This document shows positions 11,701 to 22,153 of a stretch of DNA of 64,000 bases, one piece after another (the stretch's first letter is position 1; every line of letters begins with the position of its first letter). The DNA lies in contig JAUJPP010000007.1 in assembly GCA_030562195.1 (NCBI GenBank), forward strand, positions 15,559,769 to 15,623,768. Direction: 5' to 3'. The translations under genes and the position numbers were made by a program. Source of the stretch: Nipponacmea schrenckii (taxonomy: Eukaryota; Mollusca; Gastropoda; Lottiidae). The notes under the pieces were generated by a model that saw only the letters and a list, made by a program, of their open reading frames with translations, was not told the origin of the DNA and searched no databases.

Positions 11701-14700
11701 CCTTTAAAAGTTCTTTAAACTAGCAATTTATTTCTATATGTCTTTTCTGTACCTTAGGGCAAAATCTTAAAAAAATGTAAATGGTCTTCAGAAGTACTTG
11801 AAATGTAGAAATATCGCATAATTCCTTAAAATTTCTGCAAACTAGGAAATTTACTTTACATATTCCTATATGTCTTTTCTATAGGGCAATATCTCAAGAA
11901 AAGACATATTGTCATTTTACCTTTTAAATACCCTTAATTCTGGACAAACATGGATTTGAAGGCTTAAATTTTGATAGTGAGATGTACACATTATACCCAA
12001 TTAACTGAGCTAAAAAATTCACATTTCTTAGACTAAGGTACAATTGGTCAAATGGATGGTCAACCTGTCCATTGAAAGTGATTTAAACAATCTTGTAATG
12101 AATTAAGAAATTGTCCTCCTGTCTGAGCATGTATTGGTCAAGTTGGAATATTCATTCACTTATGCAGGAAAGATTGTCATGTGTTTTCTGACGACAGAAA
12201 TATTTATTATAGCAAGTGTATTTCTCTGTGTTTGACATTCCCGAGAGCTGCCAATGGTATAATAATCACATTCAGCAATGCTTCCAACTATTGTTTATCA
12301 AATTATGTTCAATTATGCTAAATAAAAATCTGAGAGCTCATTGCTAGATTCAATTCATAAAATGACAAAATTTTGATATGGCCTCATCTGTCTATTTGGA
12401 TGTATATTGTTTATATCCTGGTTGAAAATGCTTTACAATATTTAGTTTTTAATCAAAATAGATAAAAGTTGCTATACCATGAAGGTCGTAATCATTGTAC
12501 TTATACTGGTGTATTTTTGACAATTGTATGGAATGAATAGTGAAATATTGTGTAATTCTTTTATTAATAGATGGTATAGTATGTTAAACAGGACCATGTC
12601 CTTGTATGGACTTAATTCAGATCCATTTAGAATAAAGAGTTTATTATTATTATTGATAGGACATCAAATAAGAACACTATTATGAATATACTACAACTTT
12701 CATTATTTGCTGAATATCATTTTGGATGAGATTTCTAATATTGAAAATGCTATAGCATTGTAAGTTTGAACTGATTATATTGTAAGTTTGAACTGATTTC
12801 ATAGTAAGTTTGAACTGATTTCATTGTAAGTTTGAACTGATTTCATTGTAAGTTTGAACTGATTTCATTGTAAGTTTGAACTGATTTCATTGTAAGTTTG
12901 AACTGATTACATTGTAAGTTTGAACTGATTTCATTGTAAGTTTGAACTGATTTCATTGTAAGTTTGAACTGATTACATTGTAAGTTTGAACTGATTACAT
13001 TGTAAGTTTGAACTGATTACATTGTAAGTTTGAACTGATTTTCATAAACCTCATTAAATTTTTCTTTTATCAACCCTGAAGTTGACCTATTTTGACAAGA
13101 TCCAGCTGAGTTTTTCCTAAATAAATTGACCATTTTACCTTGTACTTTTAAACTGATATGTTAAATGGCCTTTTAGTAATAGAGAAAAGAAATCACTGAA
13201 GCTAATAGTATATTAGGATAAAATTATTAGTAGATGTAGTACATTACTAACTGAACTAATTGACCTATTGAAAGTAGGAAAATATTGAGTGATTGGTACT
13301 AATTCAACTTGTATAGTAGATGTTTGAATGCAACCAAGGTTAAACTGGAGAATACTTAGTTCAACTGACTGGAATTATGTTCATGAAATCATGATAAACC
13401 TGTAAGACTGAAGTTAACATATGTTTCATAAATACTGGTTTAATGAATTACTATGATCTCTAATAGCTGATAATGACAAAGGTGGTGCTTCATGCATGTT
13501 CTTAAAGCAATGTTTGTGTGCTTGTAATTACACGGTCATTTTTTTCATAATACGGCCTTGTAGACTTGATTATCCCAGAATAAAACTAAAGATCTTACGT
13601 CTGGTCAATCAAACATTTCTTAGTTTGTTACAAGGAATCTAATTGGTAGAAGAGTAAACTCTCGACCAATAAAAATTAATGACGAGAATCTGGGATTGTG
13701 AAAGCAAGAGTTGGTTTCTGTATATATCCAAACGTAGCTTTACGAACATGATGCTCATGTGACTTTTCGATTGTGATTTTATTGTCTATCTAACCCTAAC
13801 CCCTAGCTAATGTACCTAACCAAACTCAAAACTGCAAGAGAACATTGGCATATAGGCCAATGAGTCAGCTTTGTTGGCAGGCATTGAATTTTTTAATGTG
13901 CGTTACGTTGGCAAGGAACTTTTGGGATTTCATGGCATGAGAACTCACGTGTGGATACAAATCTTCACAGTAAATTGTTAAATATTATTAAAGATTGATT
14001 ACCCCGAAAATTGTTAAATTTATAAGATTGCAAACATAAATGAATCTGAGAACAATTTTGGGTTCATTTTTTTAGGTACTTTTCATTAACCTATTTACTG
14101 ACAATGGAAGTCATCTGTGAGTACGTTAAGAATATAGGATAATGACAGGATAAAGTTTTTTTATTTAAAGCGTTTTATACGCCCACATGAATATGTGAAT
14201 GTATATTATTCTCACCTGTCCGTTTATTGTGGGTACAATATAGCTACAGTTTTCAATGGATTTTGATGGAACTTGGTGAGAGCATTGGAAATGATAAGAC
14301 AGCAGTCCAGATCAAATTTGACGATTTTTCGATAAACAGTTTTTGAGTTATAAATAGCCCTTGGCTCTATATTTGTATTAGGTACTATAGAAGCTACAGT
14401 TTTCAATAGATTTTGATGAAACTTGCTGATGTGTGGGTGTATGCTACTTTACAAAGTTTTATACATCTATCATATTATAAAGAGATTTTGTTATCTGGTA
14501 ATGAATATAATACTCTTACTGGCCAAGTTTGAGGCTTAAATTCAATGAGGTAGTAATTCTCTATGTTTAAGATATGTGCCAAGTACATAAACTATATAGC
14601 AGACTGTTGTTCAAGTTCTGTAGCAAACAGTAGGTGTTCCTAACATTTTGCTGAATATGCATTTGCCTAATTGAATACGAATTATATTGTATTTTGTATC

Positions 14701-17700
14701 TAATTGAAGATGTGCCTAAAGTGAAAATGTGCATAATTATTAAAGGTGGGCCGAACCAAATGACTTGAATTATTTGTGCCTTATGGACAGTAAACTTTCA
14801 AATATAATCCATTAAAATCTTGATAGGTTTTTTATACGCCCACATATAATGTGGACGTATATTGCGGTTGACCCTGTCCGTCCGTCCGTCCACAATTGAT
14901 TGTGGCCACAATAGAGACCACAGTTTTCATCGGATTACAATGAAACTTGGTATGTGTCTCTGTCATCATAAAATCTCGGTTCCTTTCGAAAACCAGCTTT
15001 CTGACTTTTACGGTTGGTGAGTTATGCCCCCTTTCTTAGTGAGAATTCGTCAAATTCAGCTTGTGGGCGCGATACAGGCCACAATTTTTGTCCAATCTTT
15101 TCGAAACTTGGTATGTGTCTCTATCATAATAAAATCTTGGTTCCTTTCGAAAATCAGCTTTCTGACTTTTACGGTTGGTCAGTTATGCCTCCTTTCTTAG
15201 TGAGAATTTGTCAAATTCAGCTTGTAGGGTGGGCGCGATACAGGCCACAATTTTTGTTCAATTCGAAACTTGGTATGTGTCTCTATCATCATAAAATCTT
15301 GGTTCCTTTCGAAAATCAGCTTTCTGACTTTTACGGTTGGTGAGTTATGCCCCCTTTCTTAGTGAGAATTTGTCAAATTCAGCTTGTAGGTGTGATACAG
15401 GCTACAATGTTTATCCAAACATTTTTATATGCCCACATATATTGTGGACGTATATTGCGGTTGACCCTGTCTGTCCGAATCTCGGTTCCTTTTGAAAATC
15501 AGCTTTCTGCCTTTAACGGTTGGTGAGTTATGCCCCCTTTCTTAGTGAGAATTCGTCAAATTCAGCTTGTGGGTGTGATACAGGCTACAATGTTTATCCA
15601 AACATTTTTATATGCCCACATATAATTCTGACTTTTACGGTTGGTGAGTTATGCCCCCTTTCTTAGTGAGAATTCGTCAAATTCAGCTTGTGGGCGCGAT
15701 ACAGGCCACAATTTTTGTCCAATCTTTTCGAAACTTGGTATGTGTCTCTATCATCATAAAATCTTGGTTCCTTTCGAAAATCAGCTTTCTGACTTTTACG
15801 GTTGGTGAGTTATGCCCCCTTTCTTAGTGAGAATTTGTCAAATTCAGCTTGTAGGGTGGGCGCGATACAGGCCACAATTTTTATACGCCCACATATAATG
15901 TGGATGTATATTGCGGTTGACCCTGTCCGTCCGTCCGTCCGTCCGTCCGTCCGTCCACAATTGCTTGTGGCCACAATAGAGACCACAGTTTTCATCGGAT
16001 TACAATGAAACTTGGTATGTGTCTCTGTCATCATAAAATCTCGGTTCCTTTCGAAAACAAGCTTTCTGACTTTTACGGTTGGTGAGTTATGCCCTCTTTT
16101 TTAGCGAAAATTCGTCAAATTCAGCTTGTGGGCGTGATACAGGCCACAATTTTTGTCTGATCTTTTCGAAACTTGGTAGGTGTCTTTGTCATCATAAAAT
16201 CTCGGTTCCTTTCGAAAATCAGCTTTCTGACATATACGGTTAGTGAGCTATGCCCCCTTTCTTAGTGAGAATTCGTCAAATTCAGCTTGTGGGTGTGATA
16301 CAGGCTACAATGTTTATCCAAACAATTTTATATGCCCACATATAATGTGGATGTATATTGCGGTTGACCCTGTCTGTCCGGACGTCCGTCCGTCCGTCCG
16401 TCCGTCCACAATTGCTTGTGGCCACTATAGAGACGACAGTTTTCATCGGATTTCAATGAAACTTGGTATGCTTGTTCATATTGACGAGATCTTGGATGGG
16501 TTCAAATTTCATGAAATTTCGAGCATTGGTTCCTAGCTTTCTGACTTTTTTGCTGTTGGTGTTATGCTTACCAATAAAAATTTGCTGCTGGTGAGCGTAT
16601 AGCCTTTCGGGCGTCCGCTCGTTCCTGAAGTTATCATTATAGTTTTCCAAGATTCTGTTGTCTGACACAAAATGGGATACAAATTTTTTATTTTCCCTTG
16701 GACGCTTCGCTATCGAAAACACAAAAATCAGGTGGTACAACCTTGACAGAATCAAACAGAATCCTTCGTTTTTGTGAGCTAGCACAGTGAGATTGATATA
16801 AGTCTATCAAGCTTAAAAAAAAAAAAATCACCAGAAACCCTGAATGAGCATATCGACCAGTAATGTTATGTTTAGTTTATTTTTTAAATCCTTTGAATGA
16901 AAGGATACAATTAAGAAAGGTTCAAAAGATATGAGATTATTTATTTAATACCTAGTTTTTGTAACACATAGAAATATTGAGTTAAAATGTACTCAAGTGT
17001 AAAGTATATTAAATATTTAACTACGTAAATAGTTTTAAGTGCATGAGAAAAAGCATAAATTTATGACTGTGCTGTTTTCAAATTGGATTTGCTGATAATA
17101 AAGTAATATTGAATAGGCTTATATCTGGGGCACATACAAATATCTTCTGTAATGCACCTTATAGAGATTCTGTTCTTAAGTCATGAAACCTGGCTAGTCT
17201 ATCAAATGAATATATATTCTTATTGATCAAATTAAAGACTTCCAAATATATATTAAGAGAATGACTTGAAACATTTACTTGGTTACAGAAATTAATGACC
17301 TGAAGCACTGTTCAAAAAGGCTTTGGTCCCAGAATGCATATACTAGTAAACAAAGGTTCAAAAGATAAGAATTTATTCTGGCATTGTGAATACTGGCATT
17401 GTGAATACAGTACCTGTATTTAAACACTTTGCCTTATTAGACATTATTTTGCAGACCTGTGATTGTCTAATTTTGCAGATTACACTGCAGTTTGTTCAAC
17501 AAACATCCACACAAACCACATTCATGTATCTACATTTTGATCAGAATTGCAAAAACTTTGAAATTCCTAGTGAAAAATCTCAGACTAATGAATATGCACT
17601 AGAAATATGTTGCATATAGATATATAATATATATTGTATAATGTGATTAGCTTGTCTGTAATTCTATTTTAAAGGGATACTGCATCTTAGTATGAACATA

Positions 17701-20700
17701 AAATTTTAGTTCTCAAGAAGGGTCACTAGGAGTATTTATCAGTGAACTTACCTGTTGTCTAATAAAGTAACAGAATCCCTTAAATTTGCTTTATCATTTA
17801 AATTGATGGGATATCGGACAAGTTTGATAATTACAATTTTTTAATGATCGGTTTTTGAGTTAATGCCCCTGCTGTGATCTCTTCATCATCAACTTATAGC
17901 CTACACTTCAAATTGACAAATTGGCAATTGAACTTGGAATGAAAATTTACAAATCAATTTCCAACTTACCAATTTACATCTGAACTTTTACACTTTGACA
18001 ATGTATTTCACACTTCTAGTTCTGCACTTCTACACTTCCATACATCAAAAAATTGACATACCATATACACTTTGTCACTTTGCAACAAAATAAATATTGA
18101 CATCAAAACAACGCCATAGAAAATTTCCTAGATTACAATCTAAACTGAAAATATCTGGAAAAAAAAGTGTTAAAAATCATAATCTAATTTTAATAATCTG
18201 ATATATATATATTTGTAGATATGTTGTGAAAGTACTGTATCTCTACCACAGACTATATTAAATACTTCCAATAATTTATCAATAAAAGGTAAGTGTTTAA
18301 TACTTTGAATGATTTATACTTCTAATAATTTATCTATAAAAGGTAAGTGTTTAATACTTTGAATGATTTATACTTCTAATAATTTATCTATAAAAGGTAA
18401 GTGGTTAATACTTTTAATGATTTATACTTCTAATAATTTATCTATAAAAGGTAAGTGTTTTAATACTTTGAATGATTTATACTTCCAATAATTTATCTAT
18501 AAAAGGTAAGTGTTTTAATACTTTGAATGATTTATACTTCTTATAATTTATCTATAAAAGGTAAGTGTTTAATACTTTGAATGATTTATACTTCTAATAA
18601 CTTATCAATAAAAGGTAAGTGTTTAATACTTTGAATGATTTATACTTCCAATAATTTATCAATAAAAGGTAAGTGTTTTAATACTTTGAATGATTTATAC
18701 TTCTTATAATTTATCTATAAAAGGTAAGTGTTTAATACTTTTAATGATTTATACTTCCAATAATTTATCTATAAATGGTAAGTGTTTTAATACTTTGAAT
18801 GATTTATACTTCTTATAATTTATCTATAAAAGGTAAGTGTTTAATACTTTGAATGATTTATACTTCTAATAATTTATCTATAAAAGGTAAGTGTTTTAAT
18901 ACTTTGAATGATTTATACTTCTAATAATTTATCTATAAAAGGTAAGTGTTTAATACTTTGAATGATTTATACTTCTAATAATTTATCTATAAAAGGTAAG
19001 TGTTTCATACTTTGAATGATTTATACTTCTAATAATTTATCTATAAAGGTAAGTGTTTAATACTTTGAATGATTTATACTTCTAATAATTTATCTATAAA
19101 AGGTAAGTGTTTAATACTTTGAATGATTTATACTTCTTATAATTTATCTATAAAAGGTAAGTGTTTAATACTTTGAATGATTTATACTTCTAATAATTTA
19201 TCTATAAAAGGTAAGTGTTTTAATACTTTTAATGATTTATACTTCTAATAATTTATCTATAAAAGGTAAGTGTTTAATACTTTTAATGATTTATACTTCC
19301 AATAATTTATCTATAAAAGGTAAGTGTTTTAATACTTTTAATGATTTATACTTCTTATAATTTATCTATAAAAGGTAAGTGTTTTAATACTTTTAATGAT
19401 TTATACTTCTAATAATTTATCTATAAAAGGAAGTGTTTTAATACTTTTAATGATTTATACTTCTAATAATTTATCTATAAAAGGTAAGTGTTTCATACTT
19501 TGAATGATTTATACTTCTAATAATTTATCTATAAAAGGTAAGTGTTTTAATACTTTTAATGATTTATACTTCTAATAATTTATCTATAAAAGGTAAGTGT
19601 TTAATACTTTGAATGATTTATACTTCTAATAACATATCTACAATAAGTCATTTATCAGAGATATCTCAAGTGGATGCATAGGTGAATAAAAATGGATGTA
19701 CCCTCAGTTCATTTCTAATAAATTTGAAAATATGATTTTTGTATATTTTTTTTGGCCCCAATAGATCTGCCAGAATAAGAGCTCCTTAGGAGGCTTGCGC
19801 CTAATCTTGACAGCTGCCCACACCCTATTTCAAATCTAGACTCTATTCAATGGTTAAAGTAATTTGTGGCTAACAAGACTCTAAATATTGTTGATGACAC
19901 ATGATTGATATGGTCATTCCAAATAGGATTACTTTATTCTCTCTATAGTTGAGAACTCCATAATTACAGAAACAGTCTATGTCAGTCAATAGCATGTTGA
20001 GCTGTCGTCTGCTTAATCAAGTGTGTATTTCTTTGATGCCTTCAGCTTTTTTTAATGTTGATTTCATTTAGTAGGTAAAAATGTTTGGACTTTTGATACA
20101 AGCAGCTTTGGCAGCAACAAACAAGATGGCAACCGGAGAGTTGGACGTGGCAACAAAGGGATCAAATCAAACAACCTTAATGCAGTCTGTGATACATCAC
20201 CAACTACACCAAATGCTCCACCTCCCAAGAAACATTGCCGATCATTGTCTGTGCCACCAGATGAATCAATGTTGCCATGGAAACAGATTATATATAAGCC
20301 AATTCCTGTGATTTATAACAAAGATTTTAACCTTCATTCCACTAAATATAGTGCTCAAGGTCCGGTGAAAGATGCGTCTGCATCAACAAGATCAAATTTT
20401 ACAAATAGTTTTATTCATTCTGCCTCGCCCGTAAGTGTTGACAGTGGTCATGTGACATCTTCAGACTTTCAAACACCACCTGGATCTCCTATACCTCGAC
20501 CAGCGTCTGCTATGAGTGAAATATCCCATTGTTCCTGGTTTGAACACAGTCCTGTCAGATTTGAATTGAACAGATTTGAAATTCTACAGAACCGAAGTCT
20601 TTCATGTGAGGATAGAATCTCTAGTGGACCAATTTGTACAAGTGGTAGTCAGGGTCTAGATTCCATCCGTCACACCTCTCCACCTCGAATCCATAGAATT

Positions 20701-22153
20701 CCACGGTGTAAGTCACAACCATGTGTTCTTCATGACAGAAAAATAGGCAAGAAGCGGCGTCACGACTATGATAGACCCACTCTTGATTTTACCAAGATGA
20801 CGCAGGTTTGTCAATATATGTTCCTTGTTTCATTGTTGTTTGAATATTTTTCTGAAGAAAGGTCTTGCAATTTGGCTGTAATTAAGGCATATATAATTAA
20901 TTAAATTAGAATTTTAATTAATGATAATTAGAAGAGCTTGAACACAATATTTATTTAACAACACGATTTATTGCTAATCATGTCTTAGTGACCATAAGAA
21001 AATTTGAAAAAGTCATAAAGTTTAAATTATAACAATATTGTTACTATTCAGCAAATACAACTTTCAAAAGTAAAGAATTTGTTTACTAGGGCCTGAAATC
21101 AGTGACTAAGCTTTGTCGACCAACCTCCAATTTGCAAATTTCTTTTCGTGGAGTTTTTAAATTCTCTGGTACTGTTGCTTCCGTTTAAAATTTTGTGGAA
21201 TCCAACAATTCCACCAAGTTGAATTGTACAACTGGTATGCTGTCCAACCTCAAAATTATTGATTCATATGGATATTTTTGTGTTTCAGACTGCTTATTCT
21301 AGTGAATCCATACTGAGGAGTAAACCTTTGTCATTTTCACCTCTTATTCAGGTATGTGCAACTTTTTATACTTTAAATCAAGGAAGATAACTTTAATATG
21401 AATTGAACCTGATTATATAACTGGCTGGAAATCAGGAGAAGGCTTAATTCATGAATTATGAAAACATGGATGCGAGGTTTGTCCCAGCCACTGGAATTAG
21501 ACAGTAAATACTGACGATGGTATTTTTTTGGAAGTTGTAGAATCGAGTATCCTGTATGTACATTGGGAGACAGCCTTAAAAAATGATTAAAACCTGACAA
21601 AACCAGTAGACACTTCAGTTAGGGCCTAAAATTTGTTGTCAATAAAGTCTATTTACAGTTGGATTCTAATTGAATAGTACTTAGTGTAGTAGTTTTAACA
21701 TCAACCTAACATCTTTTAGAAAATGTCCGGCTGGGAAAAAAATAAATCAACAGCCCTGCAATAGACCTTCAGCTAATTATGTAAAATTTCAAAGAAAAGA
21801 AGCGAAAGTTTTGTATTTTATTGGTATTTGTTATATTGATTGATACTAATATGTTGTATTTTTTTCAGAGATCACACGGAGGTTTAGTACCAATAGCTAG
21901 TTCACCTCTTGATACAGACATTCCATTTCAAGGTCTTGAGAACTTTCCTACCAGTCCAATAGACGATGTATCAACTACAGAAGATACCACACAGGCATTG
22001 GCCAGGGACCATAGCAGCTCTCATTTTCAAGGGAATACCGAGTACTTATTAGATAGTGGATTAGATGAGGAATGTGACTGTCATAGTGACGAGCGTGAGC
22101 AAGATTTATTTTCATTGAAGGATCTGGATATGGATGAGATAGAAAAACATTAG
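8444..22153 (+). CDS. FAM53: FAM53-family (FAM53A/B/C, 'simplet') nuclear protein gene
   Basis: Exons with good support: 8444-8737 (CDS from 8636), 20072-20805, 21289-21351 and 21869-22153. They encode about 393 residues. Family hallmarks appear in order: N-terminal LITEKLQKQSLDE; APPPKKHCRSLSVP; a C-terminal block with RCKSQPCVL, KKRRH and RPTLDFTKMTQ; and an acidic tail ending DLDMDEIEKH. FAM53 proteins are small, largely disordered regulators. Zebrafish simplet/FAM53B promotes nuclear beta-catenin, and FAM53C is reported to bind DYRK1A and 14-3-3. RSLSVP and RCKSQP fit 14-3-3 mode-1 sites (RxxSxP) and KKRRH is a plausible nuclear localisation signal. Exon 1 ends in phase 0 but the 20072 exon needs one base upstream, so at least one internal exon is missing from this model (candidate at 17479-17569). 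Which vertebrate paralogue is closest cannot be decided here. Confidence 0.85.
9785..9955 (+). mobile_element. SINE family A fragment
   Basis: Shares with the 3938 copy the phrases CTATGGACTGTG, AGATCCCCTGACAG, CTCTCATTACACCCAGCAAGG and GTAAGGTGAAGGAGAGTAG. It lacks the tRNA-like head. The small ORF at 9868-10068 lies in it and is repeat-derived. Confidence 0.55.
10777..11080. mobile_element. TTAA-flanked MITE, copy 1
   Basis: Flanked on both sides by TTAA (10773-10776 and 11081-11084). Ends are AGGGATACTGCATCTTAG and the near-inverse CTGAGATACAGTATTCCT. It contains the internal inverted pair TCAGTGAACTTACCTGGTGT / AGGTGTATCTACTGATAAAT. Both small ORFs here are parts of the palindrome. No transposase; TTAA duplication is the piggyBac-type mark. 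Confidence 0.65.
11443..11648. mobile_element. pogo/Tc1-like MITE with TA flanks
   Basis: 206 bp bounded by TA on each side. Ends are CAGTGAAACCTGGCTATAAC and the inverse GTTATAAGTGAGGACCACTG; CAGTG...TATAACGAA termini are typical of pogo/Tigger-type elements. No coding capacity. Confidence 0.7.
12758..13045 (+). repeat. 22-bp minisatellite, about 13 copies, each with GTAAGT
   Basis: The unit is close to TTGTAAGTTTGAACTGATTT plus two bases. Copies are highly uniform, differing mainly in TTTCA versus TTACA. Every copy carries GTAAGT in the sense orientation of the surrounding FAM53 intron. Confidence 0.97.
13046..14160. other. FAM53 intron, no feature seen
   Basis: AT-rich sequence without recognisable exon, repeat array or terminal inverted repeat. 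Short 'CTAACCCTAACCCC' at 13792 is too short to be a telomeric tract. Confidence 0.4.
14160..16600. mobile_element. Nested/tandem cluster of 'TATACGCCCACAT' repeat elements
   Basis: At least four heads of the form TATACGCCCACAT(ATAATGTGG) followed by TATATTGCGGTTGACCCTGT and a run of TCCG (14830, 15426, 15879, 16330). The body module (GAAACTTGGTATGTGTCTC ... GGTTCCTTTCGAAAATCAGC ... GAGTTATGCCCCCTTTCTTA ... GATACAGGCCACAATTTTT) recurs about seven times at roughly 150-170 bp spacing. The head is palindromic (TATACGCCCACAT / ATGTGGGCGTATA). Single diverged copies lie at 3395, 8095, 17800, 49015 and 54150. ORFs of 60-110 codons here are repeat-derived. It is a non-autonomous element of unknown class, expanded locally by tandem duplication. 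Confidence 0.8.
16600..17478. other. FAM53 intron, mostly featureless
   Basis: The first 150 bases continue a diverged repeat body with unusually many CpG (16590-16740). An 11-base A tract follows at about 16817. No exon recognised. Confidence 0.4.
17479..17569 (+). CDS. Candidate missing internal FAM53 exon (tentative)
   Basis: After the acceptor TCTAATTTTGCAG there are 91 open bases (ITLQFVQQTST... to FEIP plus one base) and a GTGAAA donor at 17570. Phase in (0) and phase out (1) are exactly what the flanking FAM53 exons require. I recognise no conserved FAM53 motif in it and the donor is weak, so this could be chance. Confidence 0.22.
17674..17790. mobile_element. Half copy of the TTAA-flanked MITE family
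   Basis: TTTTAAAGGGATACTGCATC and CAGTGAACTTACCTGTTGTC match copy 1 at 10777, but the second half and right end are missing. Confidence 0.5.
18240..19640 (+). repeat. ~53-bp minisatellite, about 25 copies, each with a consensus 5' splice site
   Basis: Each unit carries TTTATCTATAAAAGGTAAGT followed by GTTTAATACTTTGAATGATT and TATACTTCTAATAA. Nearly every copy keeps AAAAG/GTAAGTG; one has AAATG and one near 19430 has lost the T of GTAAGT. Units vary by one to three bases, mainly TTTAAT versus TTTTAAT. The array lies in the FAM53 intron, sense to transcription, ending 430 bp before the main coding exon. Confidence 0.97.
20072..20805 (+). CDS. FAM53: FAM53 main coding exon
   Basis: 734 nt, open throughout: GKNVWTFDTSSFGSN..., then APPPKKHCRSLSVPPDESM, a Ser/Pro-rich middle with TPPGSPIPRP, NRSLSCEDR, and RCKSQPCVL...KKRRH...RPTLDFTKMTQ. 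The reading frame is the one continuing into 20245; an overlapping frame starting at 20081 is a shadow. The acceptor is a tandem TTTAG/TAG, so one codon may be optionally included. The donor is GTTTGT at 20806, phase 0. Confidence 0.88.
21289..21351 (+). CDS. FAM53: FAM53 63-nt exon
   Basis: The acceptor is TTTTGTGTTTCAG and the donor GTATGT at 21352. It encodes TAYSSESILRSKPLSFSPLI plus Gln, in phase 0 at both ends, so it is a skippable cassette in principle. Confidence 0.82.
21869..22153 (+). CDS. FAM53: FAM53 terminal coding exon
   Basis: The acceptor has a long T tract ending TTTTTTCAG at 21868. 94 residues plus TAG: RSHGGLVPIASSPLD..., a Ser/Thr-rich middle, an acidic run LDSGLDEECDCHSDE, and the family's C-terminal signature DLDMDEIEKH, which corresponds to ELDIEQIE at the end of vertebrate FAM53 proteins. 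Confidence 0.88.
   Translation, partial: RSHGGLVPIASSPLDTDIPFQGLENFPTSPIDDVSTTEDTTQALARDHSSSHFQGNTEYLLDSGLDEECDCHSDEREQDLFSLKDLDMDEIEKH

Larger units (their letters stand above)
8738..12757. other. FAM53 intron, proximal part
   Basis: No exon recognised. It contains a SINE family A fragment (9785-9955), a short hairpin at 9310-9340 (AAGGATTCT/AGAATCCTT), a TTAA-flanked MITE (10777-11080) and a pogo-like MITE (11443-11648), listed separately. The rest is AT-rich. Confidence 0.5.

Noticed and set aside
13790..13812. CTAACCCTAACCCC as interstitial telomeric repeat
   Set aside because: Only two units, likely chance.
15014..16785. Several 70-110 codon ORFs with ENSSNSACGRD or similar
   Set aside because: They recur in each copy of the 'TATACGCCCACAT' element, are open by chance and have no coding features.
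20081..20311. ORF starting MFGLLIQAALAATNKM
   Set aside because: Overlaps the FAM53 main exon in another frame; the real frame continues APPPKKHCRSLSVP into the conserved part.
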